A stretch of DNA of 64,000 nucleotides from Actinomycetes bacterium. Its GTDB lineage: Bacteria > Actinomycetota > Humimicrobiia > Humimicrobiales > Humimicrobiaceae. The translations under genes and the position numbers were made by a program. Of this stretch, positions 53,014 through 62,174 are shown in pieces. The DNA lies in contig JAIOXO010000001.1 of the NCBI GenBank assembly GCA_022396035.1, forward strand, positions 62,001-126,000, read 5' to 3'. Each line of letters opens with the position of its first letter. Position 1 is the stretch's first letter. The notes below the pieces were generated by a model. It was not told the origin of the DNA, did no database searches, and saw only the letters and a list, made by a program, of their open reading frames with translations.

Positions 53014-53311
53014 ATACCCCCGAAAACATACTCTGAATTTCCTGGCTGCTTATTCCTACCTCCAGCGCCATCCGGGTATGGGCATAAGAACATAAGGGGC
53101 AGCCATTTACCTTGGTAACTGCAGTCATTACTCTTTCCAGAAGCAAAGTGCTTAACTCAGCGTTCCGTTTTGCCCTGACCATATATTTGATGGTACGCAA
53201 GCCGTCATAAAATATCCGGTATGATTTTTTAACCGTATATAATTTTTCGCCAAACTCTTTTTCCATTATCTTCAACCTTTTGATTAGGTATCCTTGATCT
53301 CTATCTAACAA
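52973..53311 (-). CDS. AhpD-like carboxymuconolactone decarboxylase family protein, C-terminally truncated
   Basis: 112 residues. RAKRNAELSTLLLERVMTAVTKVNGCPLCSYAHTRMALEVGISSQEI is the AhpD core with the CxxC redox pair and general-base His. Relatives continue for another 40-70 residues after the SG-[VD]-F segment; here the frame ends shortly after SGVFKDYN, at the edge of the insertion-sequence remnant, so it was probably cut by that insertion. May still be expressed but is likely impaired. Confidence 0.65.
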   Translation of the reverse strand: MLDRDQGYLIKRLKIMEKEFGEKLYTVKKSYRIFYDGLRTIKYMVRAKRNAELSTLLLERVMTAVTKVNGCPLCSYAHTRMALEVGISSQEIQSMFSGVFKDYNYPQKLDKK

Positions 53312-53353
53312 CTTTACCAGCCTCTTATTCTTCAGTTACACCACAATTTGATT

Positions 53354-54110
53354 CTAATAAGCTCCCCAGCCAGCATCAGCTACAATAATTTCACCATTGA
53401 TAAAACTGGAATCAGGGGTAGCTAAAAATAAGGCTACTGAAGCTATCTCCTCAGGTTTACCTGTCCTGGGATTAAGGCTCATGTATTGAGTTGCTCTTTC
53501 GGAACCGAACTAACTGGGATTATTTATGGTTTCTCCAATATTGGTTTCCACTGCACCCGGAGCTATAGCGTTGCATCTTATTCCTTTGTTTGCATACTGA
53601 AAACCTACATTCCTGGTTAGTCCCACTACTGCATGCTTGGAAGCGGTGTAGGCTGCTCCCGCCCTCCTCCCCTTATTCCACCCAGTGAAGCAATATTTAT
53701 GATAATACCGCTTTCTTTCCCAGTAAAAATGGAAATAGATTTCCTTATTGCCATCATGGGCCCTTTGACATTAACCGCAAATACCTTATCCCATAACTGG
53801 TCAGTAACCTCTCCTGCAGGCATGAAATTATCCATAATTCCCGCATTATTTACCAGGATATCCAGTGTTCCGTAAGTATCAACTGCAGTCTCTATCATTT
53901 TATCCACATCTTCCAGCTTGGAAACATCAGTTAATACCGGTGTGGCTTCTCCCCCATCTTCTTTTATTTTTTTGGCTACCTCTTCTGCATCTTCAAAGTT
54001 GATATCGGATAATATAACCTTGGCTCCCTCTTTAGCAAATAAAATAGATATGGCTTCCCCATGCCGGAAGCTGCCCCGGTTACAATTGCCACTTTGTCTT
54101 TAAGTTTCAT
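53354..54110 (-). pseudogene. Short-chain dehydrogenase (SDR) gene with two frameshifts and a stop
   Basis: The start at 54110 gives MKLKDKVAIVTGAASGMG (Rossmann glycine motif), then one G is missing. The second frame gives EAISILFAKEGAKVILSDIN through LDILVNNAGIMDNF and [12 protein letters not shown], then one extra G near 53655. The third frame carries the active-site [14 protein letters not shown] and [12 protein letters not shown], meets TAG near 53510, and ends GEIIVADAGWGAY at 53354. All SDR parts are present, so decay is recent or the sequence contains indel errors. Confidence 0.8.
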
Positions 54111-54291
54111 AATAATTCTTTTTATAAAATTTCTTTATCACAATATGCTAATTTTAGTATCCATTCTAAAACTGTATAAACAAAATTAAATTACATCATG
54201 GCCGGAAAAGCTTATAAACTCACTGGTCTATTTGCATTATTTATATTATCCTGTTAGAAATATATAATCCGTATATAAGGACTACAGGGCT

Positions 54292-55209
54292 ATGAAAAAA
54301 AATGGTTTTCGCATTGAATATTTATTAATGATTATAGTCTCCTTTTTCTGGGCTATAGGACACCCTCTGGGGAAAATCGTTACCAGGAGCCTGCACCCTT
54401 ATCAGGTGGCCGCGGTTAATCTGACTATTGGATTTGTGGCAGTGGTGATATTTTTGCTTATTTCAGGCAAGATAAAAAAACTATCCAAGCTCTCTCCCAG
54501 GGATATAATGATCTCTCTGGGGCTGGGCGTATTTGGATTTTTTTTCTACCAGATCCTCACTTTTAGCGCCCTTTCCAAAATTCCCGCCTCTATTAATGCG
54601 GTACTCATTTCCAGTAATGTAATCTTTATAGCCATACTGGCAGCACCCATATTAAAGGAACGTATAGGCCTTAGTACCAAGATAGGTATAGGCCTGGCTG
54701 CAATAGGTGTAGTTCTGGTTACCTTTAACCAGGGCTTTTCATTGAATTTGAGCGGTACCGATATGGATTTAATGGCCTTTCTGGACCCCCTGCTGGCCGC
54801 ATTATCCTTTGCCCTGTATTCAGTAATTGGCAAGAAACTTTTGGCTAACAACGACCCCCTTATAGTGGCTGCCCTGGCTCTGTTCTCAGGAGCGGTACTG
54901 TTAAATATACTGACTGCTTTTACCGTGGGCTACACCCAGATTTTCACAGCCAGCCGGACCGAATTGGGTATATTAATTATATTGGGGCTTACTATGATTG
55001 GAATAGCTTATCCCCTATGGTTTACCTGCCTTAAAAAGCTGCCTGCCTCCCATGTTTCCATTTACATATATCTGACACCAGTTTTTGCGGTAGTGCTTTC
55101 TTTAATAATTCTAAAAGAAAGTTTTTCCTGGTTATTTTGGGTAGGTGCGGTACTTATCCTGGCAGGAATAATTGTAACCAACCAGTTAAAATTTAAGAAT
55201 GCAGAATAG
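54292..55209 (+). CDS. DMT-superfamily (EamA) transporter
   Basis: 305 residues, ten predicted membrane helices in two EamA halves (IVSFFWAIGHPLGKIVTRSL and DPLLAALSFALYSVIGKKLL). Closing signature PVFAVVLSLIILKESFSWLFWVGAVLILAGIIVT. Members export amino acids or other metabolites; the substrate is not predictable. Start ATG with a weak AAGGA upstream. Confidence 0.88.
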   Translation: MKKNGFRIEYLLMIIVSFFWAIGHPLGKIVTRSLHPYQVAAVNLTIGFVAVVIFLLISGKIKKLSKLSPRDIMISLGLGVFGFFFYQILTFSALSKIPASINAVLISSNVIFIAILAAPILKERIGLSTKIGIGLAAIGVVLVTFNQGFSLNLSGTDMDLMAFLDPLLAALSFALYSVIGKKLLANNDPLIVAALALFSGAVLLNILTAFTVGYTQIFTASRTELGILIILGLTMIGIAYPLWFTCLKKLPASHVSIYIYLTPVFAVVLSLIILKESFSWLFWVGAVLILAGIIVTNQLKFKNAE

Positions 55210-55323
55210 GATTATTCTAAGTTATGGCAACAGTACCATAAAGTTACAATCCATTGATTTTTGTATTAACCATAACCAATCAAGATATGATAGAAAAGAC
55301 ATCAGGGTTTTACCTCTATCAAA

Positions 55324-55346
55324 TTGAAACCCTGGCCGGGTTTCAA
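55324..55346 (+). terminator. Probable terminator after the DMT gene
   Basis: Perfect 9-bp arms TTGAAACCC/GGGTTTCAA with a 5-nt loop, then CAATTTT. About 115 bp beyond the DMT stop; the T-run is short. Confidence 0.5.
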
Positions 55347-55448
55347 CAATTTTGGCCCTTTGTTATCAGCACTAAATATGTGGTATCCGGGCAGTAACAA
55401 CAACTTATAAAATTGTATAAAATCATCAATCAGGCGGAGGTGTTTTAA

Positions 55449-56240
55449 TTGATCAAAAACATGAAAGATGCATTCAGTGTAAAAGGTAAAAATGTACTGG
55501 TAACCGGAGGCAACCGGGGGATAGGTGAAGGCATAGTTCAGGCTTTTGCGCAATCAGAGGCTAATGTAGCTATTATGGCCAGAGATAAGCAAAAAGGGCT
55601 GGAAGTTATTTCCGATATCCAGAAATATGGCGGCAGGTACCTATTTCTTCAGGGAGATGTGACCTGTAAAGAAGATTGCCGCAAAACTGTAAAATCAGTG
55701 AACAAAGAATGGGGCACCCTGGATATCCTGGTCAATAATGCCGGTATATGCAGGCATAAGCGCTCTTTTGACCTGGGCCCGGATTTCAAGGACTGGTATG
55801 ATGTAATTGATGTAAACTTAAATGGACTGTTTCTCATGTGCTACCATGCAGCAGAGATTATGAAGGAGCAGGGAGGAGGCAGTATTATTAATATCACCTC
55901 TATTTCCGCCCATATAGTAAATGTACCCCAGTGGCAATGTTCATATAATGCCTCCAAGGCAGCGGCAGAACACCTGGTAGAAAGCCTGGCTGTTGAATGG
56001 GCTCCTTACCATATCCGCCTTAATGCCATAGAGCCCGGATATACAGCCACTGAACTTTTGGACCTGGATAATGAGAGAACCCGTAAATGGTATAAATACT
56101 GGAGAGAGGCCTGCCCTACCGACCGTTTTCTTACTCCTATAGAAATAGGGGCCCTGTGCGTCTACCTGGGTTCAGATGCGGCCGATTACTGCCGGGGCTC
56201 TGTGTTTGAAATAGATGGAGGGTACCGTTTGCCCAGGTAG
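55449..56240 (+). CDS. SDR-family oxidoreductase
   Basis: 263 residues from a TTG at 55449 supported by GGCGGAGGTG upstream; an ATG four codons later is possible. NAD(P) motif TGGNRGIGEG, LDILVNNAG, catalytic Ser in ITSISAH, Tyr-x3-Lys in YNASKAAAEHL, and C-terminal GSVFEIDGGYRLPR. Resembles gluconate 5-dehydrogenase/sorbitol-type reductases, classical SDR length. Followed by a convergent cyclase gene. Confidence 0.9.
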   Translation: MIKNMKDAFSVKGKNVLVTGGNRGIGEGIVQAFAQSEANVAIMARDKQKGLEVISDIQKYGGRYLFLQGDVTCKEDCRKTVKSVNKEWGTLDILVNNAGICRHKRSFDLGPDFKDWYDVIDVNLNGLFLMCYHAAEIMKEQGGGSIINITSISAHIVNVPQWQCSYNASKAAAEHLVESLAVEWAPYHIRLNAIEPGYTATELLDLDNERTRKWYKYWREACPTDRFLTPIEIGALCVYLGSDAADYCRGSVFEIDGGYRLPR

Positions 56241-56273
56241 CATCCCTGGCAATTATTCCAATACTTTGCAGCT

Positions 56274-56837
56274 TTATTTTTGGGCAACCACCCTGCAGGG
56301 AAGGCCGGTCATGCCAGCGTAATTTAAGGGATATGTATGGGCGACAAACCGGGCATGTTTGCTTCTGCCAAGCAGGGTTTTTAAATTACAAAGGTTTTCG
56401 ATAATGAACACGCCCTGCTGGGCGCAGTACTGGTCTTTGGGAGAATGCTCTTCTCCCCTGCGCATCCCGGCAAAATCAACACCAATGATGGAGATATTTT
56501 TTTTCAGCAATTTATCAATCAAATCCATAGATAACTGGGGGTGCTGAGAAAAATAAGTTTTTGAGCCATATCCCACCCTTTCTATAAACCCGGTATAAAA
56601 AGCTACAAACATGCCCGCTTTGACCCGGGCTGGATCAATGTCATCTGTTTCAATTTCCCGGTCACCAGTTTTACTTACGTCAAATACAACCGCGTCTCTT
56701 TTTGTATATTCTAATGGAAACTCCTGGTCCATAACATCAAAGTGGGTTCCCATATGACCGTCAAAAGATTTTTTTTCATTCTTATGGGTATGGTCCATCA
56801 TTTCGGGGGTTACCTTTAAGGTAATATCAATCAGCAA
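56274..56837 (-). CDS. Cyclase family protein (kynurenine formamidase-like)
   Basis: 187 residues. The metal motif HxGTHxD is present as GHMGTHFDVMDQ, though the usual third histidine is replaced; VGYGSKTYFSQHPQLS, IIGVDFAGMRRG and the closing YPLNYAGMTGLPCRVVA match the PF04199 fold. These hydrolases act on amides or lactones with divalent metal. The missing histidine makes catalysis uncertain. Confidence 0.78.
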   Translation of the reverse strand: MLIDITLKVTPEMMDHTHKNEKKSFDGHMGTHFDVMDQEFPLEYTKRDAVVFDVSKTGDREIETDDIDPARVKAGMFVAFYTGFIERVGYGSKTYFSQHPQLSMDLIDKLLKKNISIIGVDFAGMRRGEEHSPKDQYCAQQGVFIIENLCNLKTLLGRSKHARFVAHTYPLNYAGMTGLPCRVVAQK

Positions 56838-57450
56838 GCCTTTTCCTCCTCCAGATAAAAAAATTTACTCTATCTAAACATCATGGCAAAATTGTAACAT
56901 ATATCCTTCTAAAATCATGGTGCATCCAGGGTTATTATTTTTATATACACAGGCTTTAAGATCCTGTTTGCAGGTAGAATTTAGCCCGGGCTAAAAAATA
57001 CTTGTAAACATTAGAAGGTCTCCTGTAGAATGATACACTATGTTATAAAGAAATTCTGGTCAGGTCACTGGTTTGTAGCTAATGGCAGCCTAAAGCGGCT
57101 GGCTGAGTAATTGGCGGTTTAGGGCAGCAATATTTGGATAATGCTTCCCCTCAGGTATCCAGGATAAGTTTGATATAATAGTACTTTATTTGATTTGCTT
57201 TATGGTACTACTTTTATCCGCCACATTCTAAAAGAGCAATACCAGGTTCTTTTGGTTTTTATATTTTTTATAAATACTGGGTGCATCAATTTAACTAAGG
57301 AGGTATAAAATTATCATATAGCATGTTTATTGGTTTAAAAATTTCATTTTTTAAACATTTTTGCAGTTTATAATTTACAGGTTGATTTCTAGCTTGAGCA
57401 TGTTAATCTCAACTAGTTAAACCATAAAAATAACATATTGGAGGAAATAG
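56838..57450. other. Intergenic region before the PPIase lipoprotein
   Basis: 613 bp, no convincing gene on either strand. A possible 16-codon frame at 57323 has AAGGAGG too far upstream. The ribosome site GGAGGAAATAG belongs to the next gene. Confidence 0.45.
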
Positions 57451-58536
57451 ATGAAAAAAATAAAATTGATGTTAATACCGATTCTGGCTGTGGCCCTTTT
57501 GCTTATTACCTTTGCCGGTTGCTCTAGCAGCGACGGGGAGTTTTCCTATAGTAGCGGGATTACCGATGATGGATTCTGGAAAGGCATCACTGCACTGGAT
57601 CATGTAGAGCTGGGTAAATATGAAGGGATATCCATCCCCCAAGAGGTGTACCAGGTATCAGAAGAATCTGTCCAGGCAGAGATTGATGGCATTCTGGCTA
57701 ATTTCACTTCCCAGAATCAAATAACAGACCGCGAAGTTATGGAAGGTGATACTGTTAATATTGATTATACCGGTAGTGTTGACGGCCAGAATTTTGAAGG
57801 CGGCAGTACTGAGGGTATGGGTACCGAGGTTACCATTGGGGTAACAAGTTATATAGAGGGCTTCCTGGAGCAGCTTGTTGGCCACAGTCCGGGTGAATCA
57901 TTTGATATAGAAGTTACTTTCCCCCAGGATTACGGTAACCCCGAACTTGATGGCAAAGATGCTGTTTTTGCCATAACCATAAACCATATAGTGGAAACGG
58001 AAACCCCGGAATTGACCGATGATTTTGTTGCTGATAATCTTTCTTTATCTTATGGCTGGAACACAGTTGAGGAAATGGAAACTGATATCAGGGATAATCT
58101 GCAAAGTTCGGCAATATCCTATTATATACAGGAATATATTGTAGACAATGCTGACATTAAATCCATTCCTGAAACCCTGGTTGAGTATCAGGAAAAATCC
58201 TTAATCCTTTACTATCAGGATTCTGCTGAGTATTACGAGATGGAATTTGATGAATTCTTGACCAATTATATGAATGTCTCCTCTACCGACGAGCTGCTTG
58301 AAACATTTGCTGAAGATAACAGGGAAAATGCTAAATTCTATCTTATCATTCAGGCCATTGCTGAAGATGCTGGTATTTCAGTTACCGATGAGGACCTGAA
58401 CTCCTATTTTACCGACCATATAGGAGCAGAGGACTATGCGGAATATGAGGAAAATTTTGGTATACCCTATCTTAAGTTAATTGTGTTAAATCAGAAAGTC
58501 CTGGATTATCTTGGTGATAAAGCTGTTCTGGAATAA
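57451..58536 (+). CDS. Lipoprotein with FKBP-type PPIase and trigger-factor-like C-terminal domain
   Basis: 361 residues. Signal peptide with lipobox FAGC, lipidated Cys24. Residues about 75-185 form an FKBP domain (EGDTVNIDYTGSVDGQNFEGG, SYIEGFLEQLVGHSPGESFDIEVTFPQDYGNPELDGKDAVFAITINHI), then a helical trigger-factor C-terminal-like region. The ribosome-binding GFRxGxxP motif of trigger factor is absent. It should act as a foldase outside the membrane, in the way PrsA does. Single gene with a strong ribosome site. Confidence 0.82.
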   Translation: MKKIKLMLIPILAVALLLITFAGCSSSDGEFSYSSGITDDGFWKGITALDHVELGKYEGISIPQEVYQVSEESVQAEIDGILANFTSQNQITDREVMEGDTVNIDYTGSVDGQNFEGGSTEGMGTEVTIGVTSYIEGFLEQLVGHSPGESFDIEVTFPQDYGNPELDGKDAVFAITINHIVETETPELTDDFVADNLSLSYGWNTVEEMETDIRDNLQSSAISYYIQEYIVDNADIKSIPETLVEYQEKSLILYYQDSAEYYEMEFDEFLTNYMNVSSTDELLETFAEDNRENAKFYLIIQAIAEDAGISVTDEDLNSYFTDHIGAEDYAEYEENFGIPYLKLIVLNQKVLDYLGDKAVLE

Positions 58537-58829
58537 GAACTATAGATGATAGTATTATCCTATATTTACCCGGACCCCAAATTCGGAGTCCGTTGCTCGG
58601 GTTAATGTCCAATTCAGCCGTTCTGATGTTAGTGTAACATCATCTACTATCACTTGCAGCAGCATAGATGTAAAATAACAGCGATAGCCGGTAAGTTTAT
58701 TGCTGTCATTTTATTTTCTCCCTTAACCCTGGCTCTTATCCTGACGGGACTGTCTTCTGCTGGGCATATAATATGGCTTGAAATTTCAAAACTTGGGCTA
58801 ACCGGCCTTAAATACTTGCTGCCATAGCC

Positions 58830-59243
58830 TTATTCTTCATAAAATGTAATTCCTATCCCGGTACCCACATGAGCCCCAACCACTATTCCAATTTTTACCT
58901 TCATCATGGTCTTGGGGCAGTAAATTTTCTTTATCTTATCTTCTACTTCGACTACATCCTGTTTTGCATTGGCATCAGATAGAACTACTGTAAGCTTCCC
59001 TTTCCCTGAAATATAATCTCCCATTGATTTTACGGCCAGTCTTTTTGCATTTTCCCAATGTTTGGTATTTTTAAACATTCCTATATATCCATCATCAGTT
59101 AAGGTACAAGCCGGTACACCCATATAAATATCTCCGCTTGCCGCTAGCCAGTATGCTTCTAACCCTGCCCACGGTCTGCAGCCGCATTTCATAAACATAT
59201 ATTTTGCATTGTGTACTTTTATTTCTTTAATGTTAATTTTCAA
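58830..59243 (-). CDS. DegV-like C-terminal domain protein, tentative
   Basis: 137 residues from a TTG; an ATG at codon 16 or 18 is also possible. The end KIGIVVGAHVGTGIGITFYEE is like the closing segment of DegV fatty-acid-binding proteins (V-x-G-x-H-x-G-x-G), and PACTLTDDGYIGMFKNTKHWENAKRLAV fits the strand-helix before it. The N-terminal DegV lobe is missing, so this is either a fragment or another small family. CGCRPW at the N-terminus is not explained. Confidence 0.35.
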   Translation of the reverse strand: MKINIKEIKVHNAKYMFMKCGCRPWAGLEAYWLAASGDIYMGVPACTLTDDGYIGMFKNTKHWENAKRLAVKSMGDYISGKGKLTVVLSDANAKQDVVEVEDKIKKIYCPKTMMKVKIGIVVGAHVGTGIGITFYEE

Positions 59244-59292
59244 AATAATAACTTATATTGGTATAAAGACAATTAATTAAGATGTGTGAAAT

Positions 59293-59760
59293 ATGTCTGA
59301 ATTTGATCCCAGAAAACTTCATATTACTTTTATTGATAAGAAAAATTCTGAAAATTCAATATCTCCGCGTAGTTACACTCTTACTCATTCTGATATTACT
59401 GGCGACCTTTTTCTTTCAATAGGACCGGGTTTTGACTACAGAAAATTTTCAAGTCTTTATTCTAAACTGATGCGTGATGAGGTTTTAGGAAAATGGCAAG
59501 GATTGGGCCAAACAGGATTAAATATATATTGCCTGGTAAGCGGCGGAATAGCTATAGGTCCCGCAAAATGGCGGGAGTCCATATTCAGGCAGCATATGAA
59601 CATGGTTCTAAAAGCTATTTGTTATGGTGACAGGGTATTCCTTGCAGAAAACCGGGATTTTTTATGGGCACCCATTTATGTTCACTTTCTTATCAGGAAC
59701 AAAAAAACCAACAGTATGGAGAAATGGGGCATTATCAGTGATTTTATGCCCAAGAATTAA
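59293..59760 (+). CDS. Staygreen (SGR) family protein
   Basis: 155 residues. FDPRKLHITFIDKK, RSYTLTHSDITGDLFLSIGPGFD, LMRDEVLGKWQ, SIFRQHMNMVLKAICYGDRVFLAENRDFLWAPIYVHFLI and MEKWGIISDFMP follow the staygreen family. Plant SGR removes magnesium from chlorophyll; bacterial homologues occur in non-photosynthetic species and at least some can act on chlorophyll. No tetrapyrrole pathway gene is seen nearby, so the natural substrate is open. Followed 32 bp later by a small membrane protein. Confidence 0.85.
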   Translation: MSEFDPRKLHITFIDKKNSENSISPRSYTLTHSDITGDLFLSIGPGFDYRKFSSLYSKLMRDEVLGKWQGLGQTGLNIYCLVSGGIAIGPAKWRESIFRQHMNMVLKAICYGDRVFLAENRDFLWAPIYVHFLIRNKKTNSMEKWGIISDFMPKN

Positions 59761-59792
59761 TATGACTGGTATAAGATTAAGGAGTTAAGAAT

Positions 59793-60134
59793 ATGTTTAC
59801 AAAAAGGATGTGGATATGTCTTGCTTCAGGGGCAGTACTGGGCATAGTTTGCATTGTTGGGGCTTTTATACGCTCAGGTTTTGAAAGTGATGGCTATTTC
59901 TTGTTTTCTTTATGGTATAACCGGTTGCTTATGGGTCTGGTGATTGGAGCCGGCTGGAAAAACCTGAGTTTGCCCCAGACAATTGCCAGGGGCGCAGTCC
60001 TGGGCTTAATAGTTTCTTTTGCTTTTTACAGTTCTACAGGTTTTAGTGACCTTGTAAGTTTTTTGGCAGGGATTGTATATGGCGTTATAATTGAATATGT
60101 TGCCAACAGGTTTACTGCTGTCAAAAGAAAATAA
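59793..60134 (+). CDS. Small membrane protein, unknown function
   Basis: 113 residues, four predicted membrane helices (about 7-25, 34-54, 62-80, 84-104) with a basic C-terminus (NRFTAVKRK). AAGGAG precedes the ATG at good spacing. Probably co-transcribed with the staygreen gene. No family recognised. Confidence 0.6.
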   Translation: MFTKRMWICLASGAVLGIVCIVGAFIRSGFESDGYFLFSLWYNRLLMGLVIGAGWKNLSLPQTIARGAVLGLIVSFAFYSSTGFSDLVSFLAGIVYGVIIEYVANRFTAVKRK

Positions 60135-60162
60135 TTACTTTAAATGAATGGAATAAAAAAAT

Positions 60163-61293
60163 ATGAAGGTGTTTATAATAATAATTATATTAATTTCATT
60201 AATTTGGATAACAGGCTGCACCGTTCCTGGGTCCAGTCTAGAAAGTGATGGAGCAACAGAGCAAGGTATAGACAAGGATGTTTCTATTACAAAAGAAGAG
60301 AAAAGCATAGGAGAATCAAAAATGATTATCCCTGATTATAAAAACAGTAGATATAAAGAAATATATCTGGCCGGAGGATGTTTCTGGGGAGTCCAGGCCT
60401 ATATTGACCAAATAATTGGCGTTGAATATACCAATGCAGGATACGCAAATGGGGAAACCGGGACAACAGATTATTATTCTATTGGGAAAACAGGACATGC
60501 TGAAACAGTTTATGTAGCCTACGACCCTAAAAAATTAACTCTGGAGGAGCTTATCGGTTATTATTACCAAATTATTGATCCCACCAGCTTAGATAGGCAG
60601 GGAAATGATATTGGTTCTCAATACCGTTCAGGCATATACTATGTGGATGAGGAAGATAAAGAAATCATTGAGTTGATAACTGAAAAAGAACAGGCCAAGT
60701 ATGATGAAGAGATTGTAACAGAAATAGAACCTCTAACCAATTATGTTTTAGCTGAAGATTACCACCAGGATTACTTACAAAAAAATCCTGGTGGTTACTG
60801 CCATATAGACCTTAGCCAAATTCCAAAACAAAAGCCAAGCGTGAATCCAGGGGAATATCCCAAGCCTTCAGTAGAAGAAATAAAGAAAGAATTAACTGAT
60901 TTGCAGTTCAGAATTACCCAGGAAGATGCTACAGAATTAGCTTTTCAAAATGAATATTGGGATAATAAAGAAGATGGCCTTTATGTTGATATTGTAACTG
61001 GAGAGCCCTTATTTTTATCTTCGGATAAATATGATTCGGGTACAGGCTGGCCATCCTTTACCAGGCCTATACAATGGGATGTTCTAACCCATAATTCAGA
61101 TAACTCCGGGGGTATGGAAATAATAGAAGTAAGAAGCAGAAGCGGAGACAGTCATTTAGGGCACTTGTTTTATGATGGTCCCGCTGAAGAAGGGGGACTG
61201 CGCTACTGCATTAACAGTGGAGCTTTGGATTTTATATCATTAGATGAATTTGAAGAAAAAGGATATGGAAAGTTTAAAATTTTATTTGAATAA
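60163..61293 (+). CDS. msrAB: Bifunctional methionine sulfoxide reductase MsrA-MsrB, lipoprotein
   Basis: 376 residues. Signal peptide with lipobox ITGC (Cys19). The MsrA domain (about 63-220) has the catalytic GGCFWGVQAYI near 73 and GHAETVYVAYDP, YRSGIYY; the MsrB domain (about 235-372) has SGTGWPSFTRPI, RSGDSHLGHLFYDGP and the catalytic RYCINSGALDF. The zinc-binding CxxC pairs of many MsrB are absent. It repairs both epimers of oxidised methionine in proteins outside the membrane. Downstream of the staygreen and membrane genes, possibly same operon. Confidence 0.93.
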   Translation: MKVFIIIIILISLIWITGCTVPGSSLESDGATEQGIDKDVSITKEEKSIGESKMIIPDYKNSRYKEIYLAGGCFWGVQAYIDQIIGVEYTNAGYANGETGTTDYYSIGKTGHAETVYVAYDPKKLTLEELIGYYYQIIDPTSLDRQGNDIGSQYRSGIYYVDEEDKEIIELITEKEQAKYDEEIVTEIEPLTNYVLAEDYHQDYLQKNPGGYCHIDLSQIPKQKPSVNPGEYPKPSVEEIKKELTDLQFRITQEDATELAFQNEYWDNKEDGLYVDIVTGEPLFLSSDKYDSGTGWPSFTRPIQWDVLTHNSDNSGGMEIIEVRSRSGDSHLGHLFYDGPAEEGGLRYCINSGALDFISLDEFEEKGYGKFKILFE

Positions 61294-62174
61294 GCAATTT
61301 ACGCCAATAAGCTGCCCTGTAAAAGAAAGGAAATTTTTATACTTAATTAATTAATGAAGTGTGAAACCTTATTCCCATCCATTCGCCATTATGGTCAAAC
61401 TTTACCAGTAAGCCCGGGAGTTTTTTAAGTTATACCTTAACTTTTTACCTCTTAACTGTAAGTTTGAAAACAAAGAATCAGTAAGTTGCGGTTTTGCTCA
61501 GCAGTAGAACTTTCAAATAATTCGAATGCTCTAGGACATATATTTAATAAGGAAAAAAGTGTAATTGAGTAATTTTGATCTGCTTTGGTTAGACCCTCTA
61601 GTTTATCACTTGGCCTATACTATTTTTCTTTTAACTCTTCTACTTTCTTTCCCTATTCATCCCAAGTAACCCCCACTTCATAAAAATGGACATTATGTAT
61701 TTTTTCCATGTATTTTTACTTCCACTGCGGCGAAAGTCTCAAATAGATAGAGGGCTGTTTTTTATTTTTTCACCCTTCGCTATATTGCTTATAGCTTTAT
61801 CGGAACCTTGTATAGAAATTACCCTTTACTTTGAAATAAATCTTCTTTTAGTTTAATCTGTCATAGTACTATTTTTTTCAATAAAATTTCAGATATGTCT
61901 GAAGAAATAAAGGATAAAAAAAATAGGCATATTAAAGGCTTATTTCAGGAAAATGGGGACTGTTCTGGTTGCTTTTCAAAAGGCATAAGCAGCTCCTTCC
62001 GGCCCCAGGATAGCTGAATTAGAGATAAGGAAAGTCAAAGAAAACTTGACCGAAGGGGTTTTTCTATGACCATAGGCCGGATGCCAGAAGCAAACAGTAA
62101 AGGTATCTAGGAGCAATCGTTTTTGTCCTTACCACCCTGAAGTTTTAGGGCTGCAGAACAGGAGATATGAATTA
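61294..62174. other. Long intergenic region
   Basis: 881 bp with only short frames. On the minus strand around 61640-61750 a fragment (ETFAAVEVKIHGKNT) is followed by stops and could be a gene remnant, but I cannot name it. The right end has AGGAGAT before the MFS start. Confidence 0.4.

Noticed and set aside
57301-57374. 16-codon ORF with AAGGAGG upstream
   Set aside because: The ribosome site is about 19 bases from the ATG, too far for normal initiation, and the peptide has no known counterpart.
58570-58606. tRNA-Arg-like anticodon arm on the minus strand (GAGCAACGGACTCCGAAT)
   Set aside because: Only an anticodon-arm-like stretch is present; the flanks do not form acceptor, D- or T-arms. 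It could be a fragment but is not supported.
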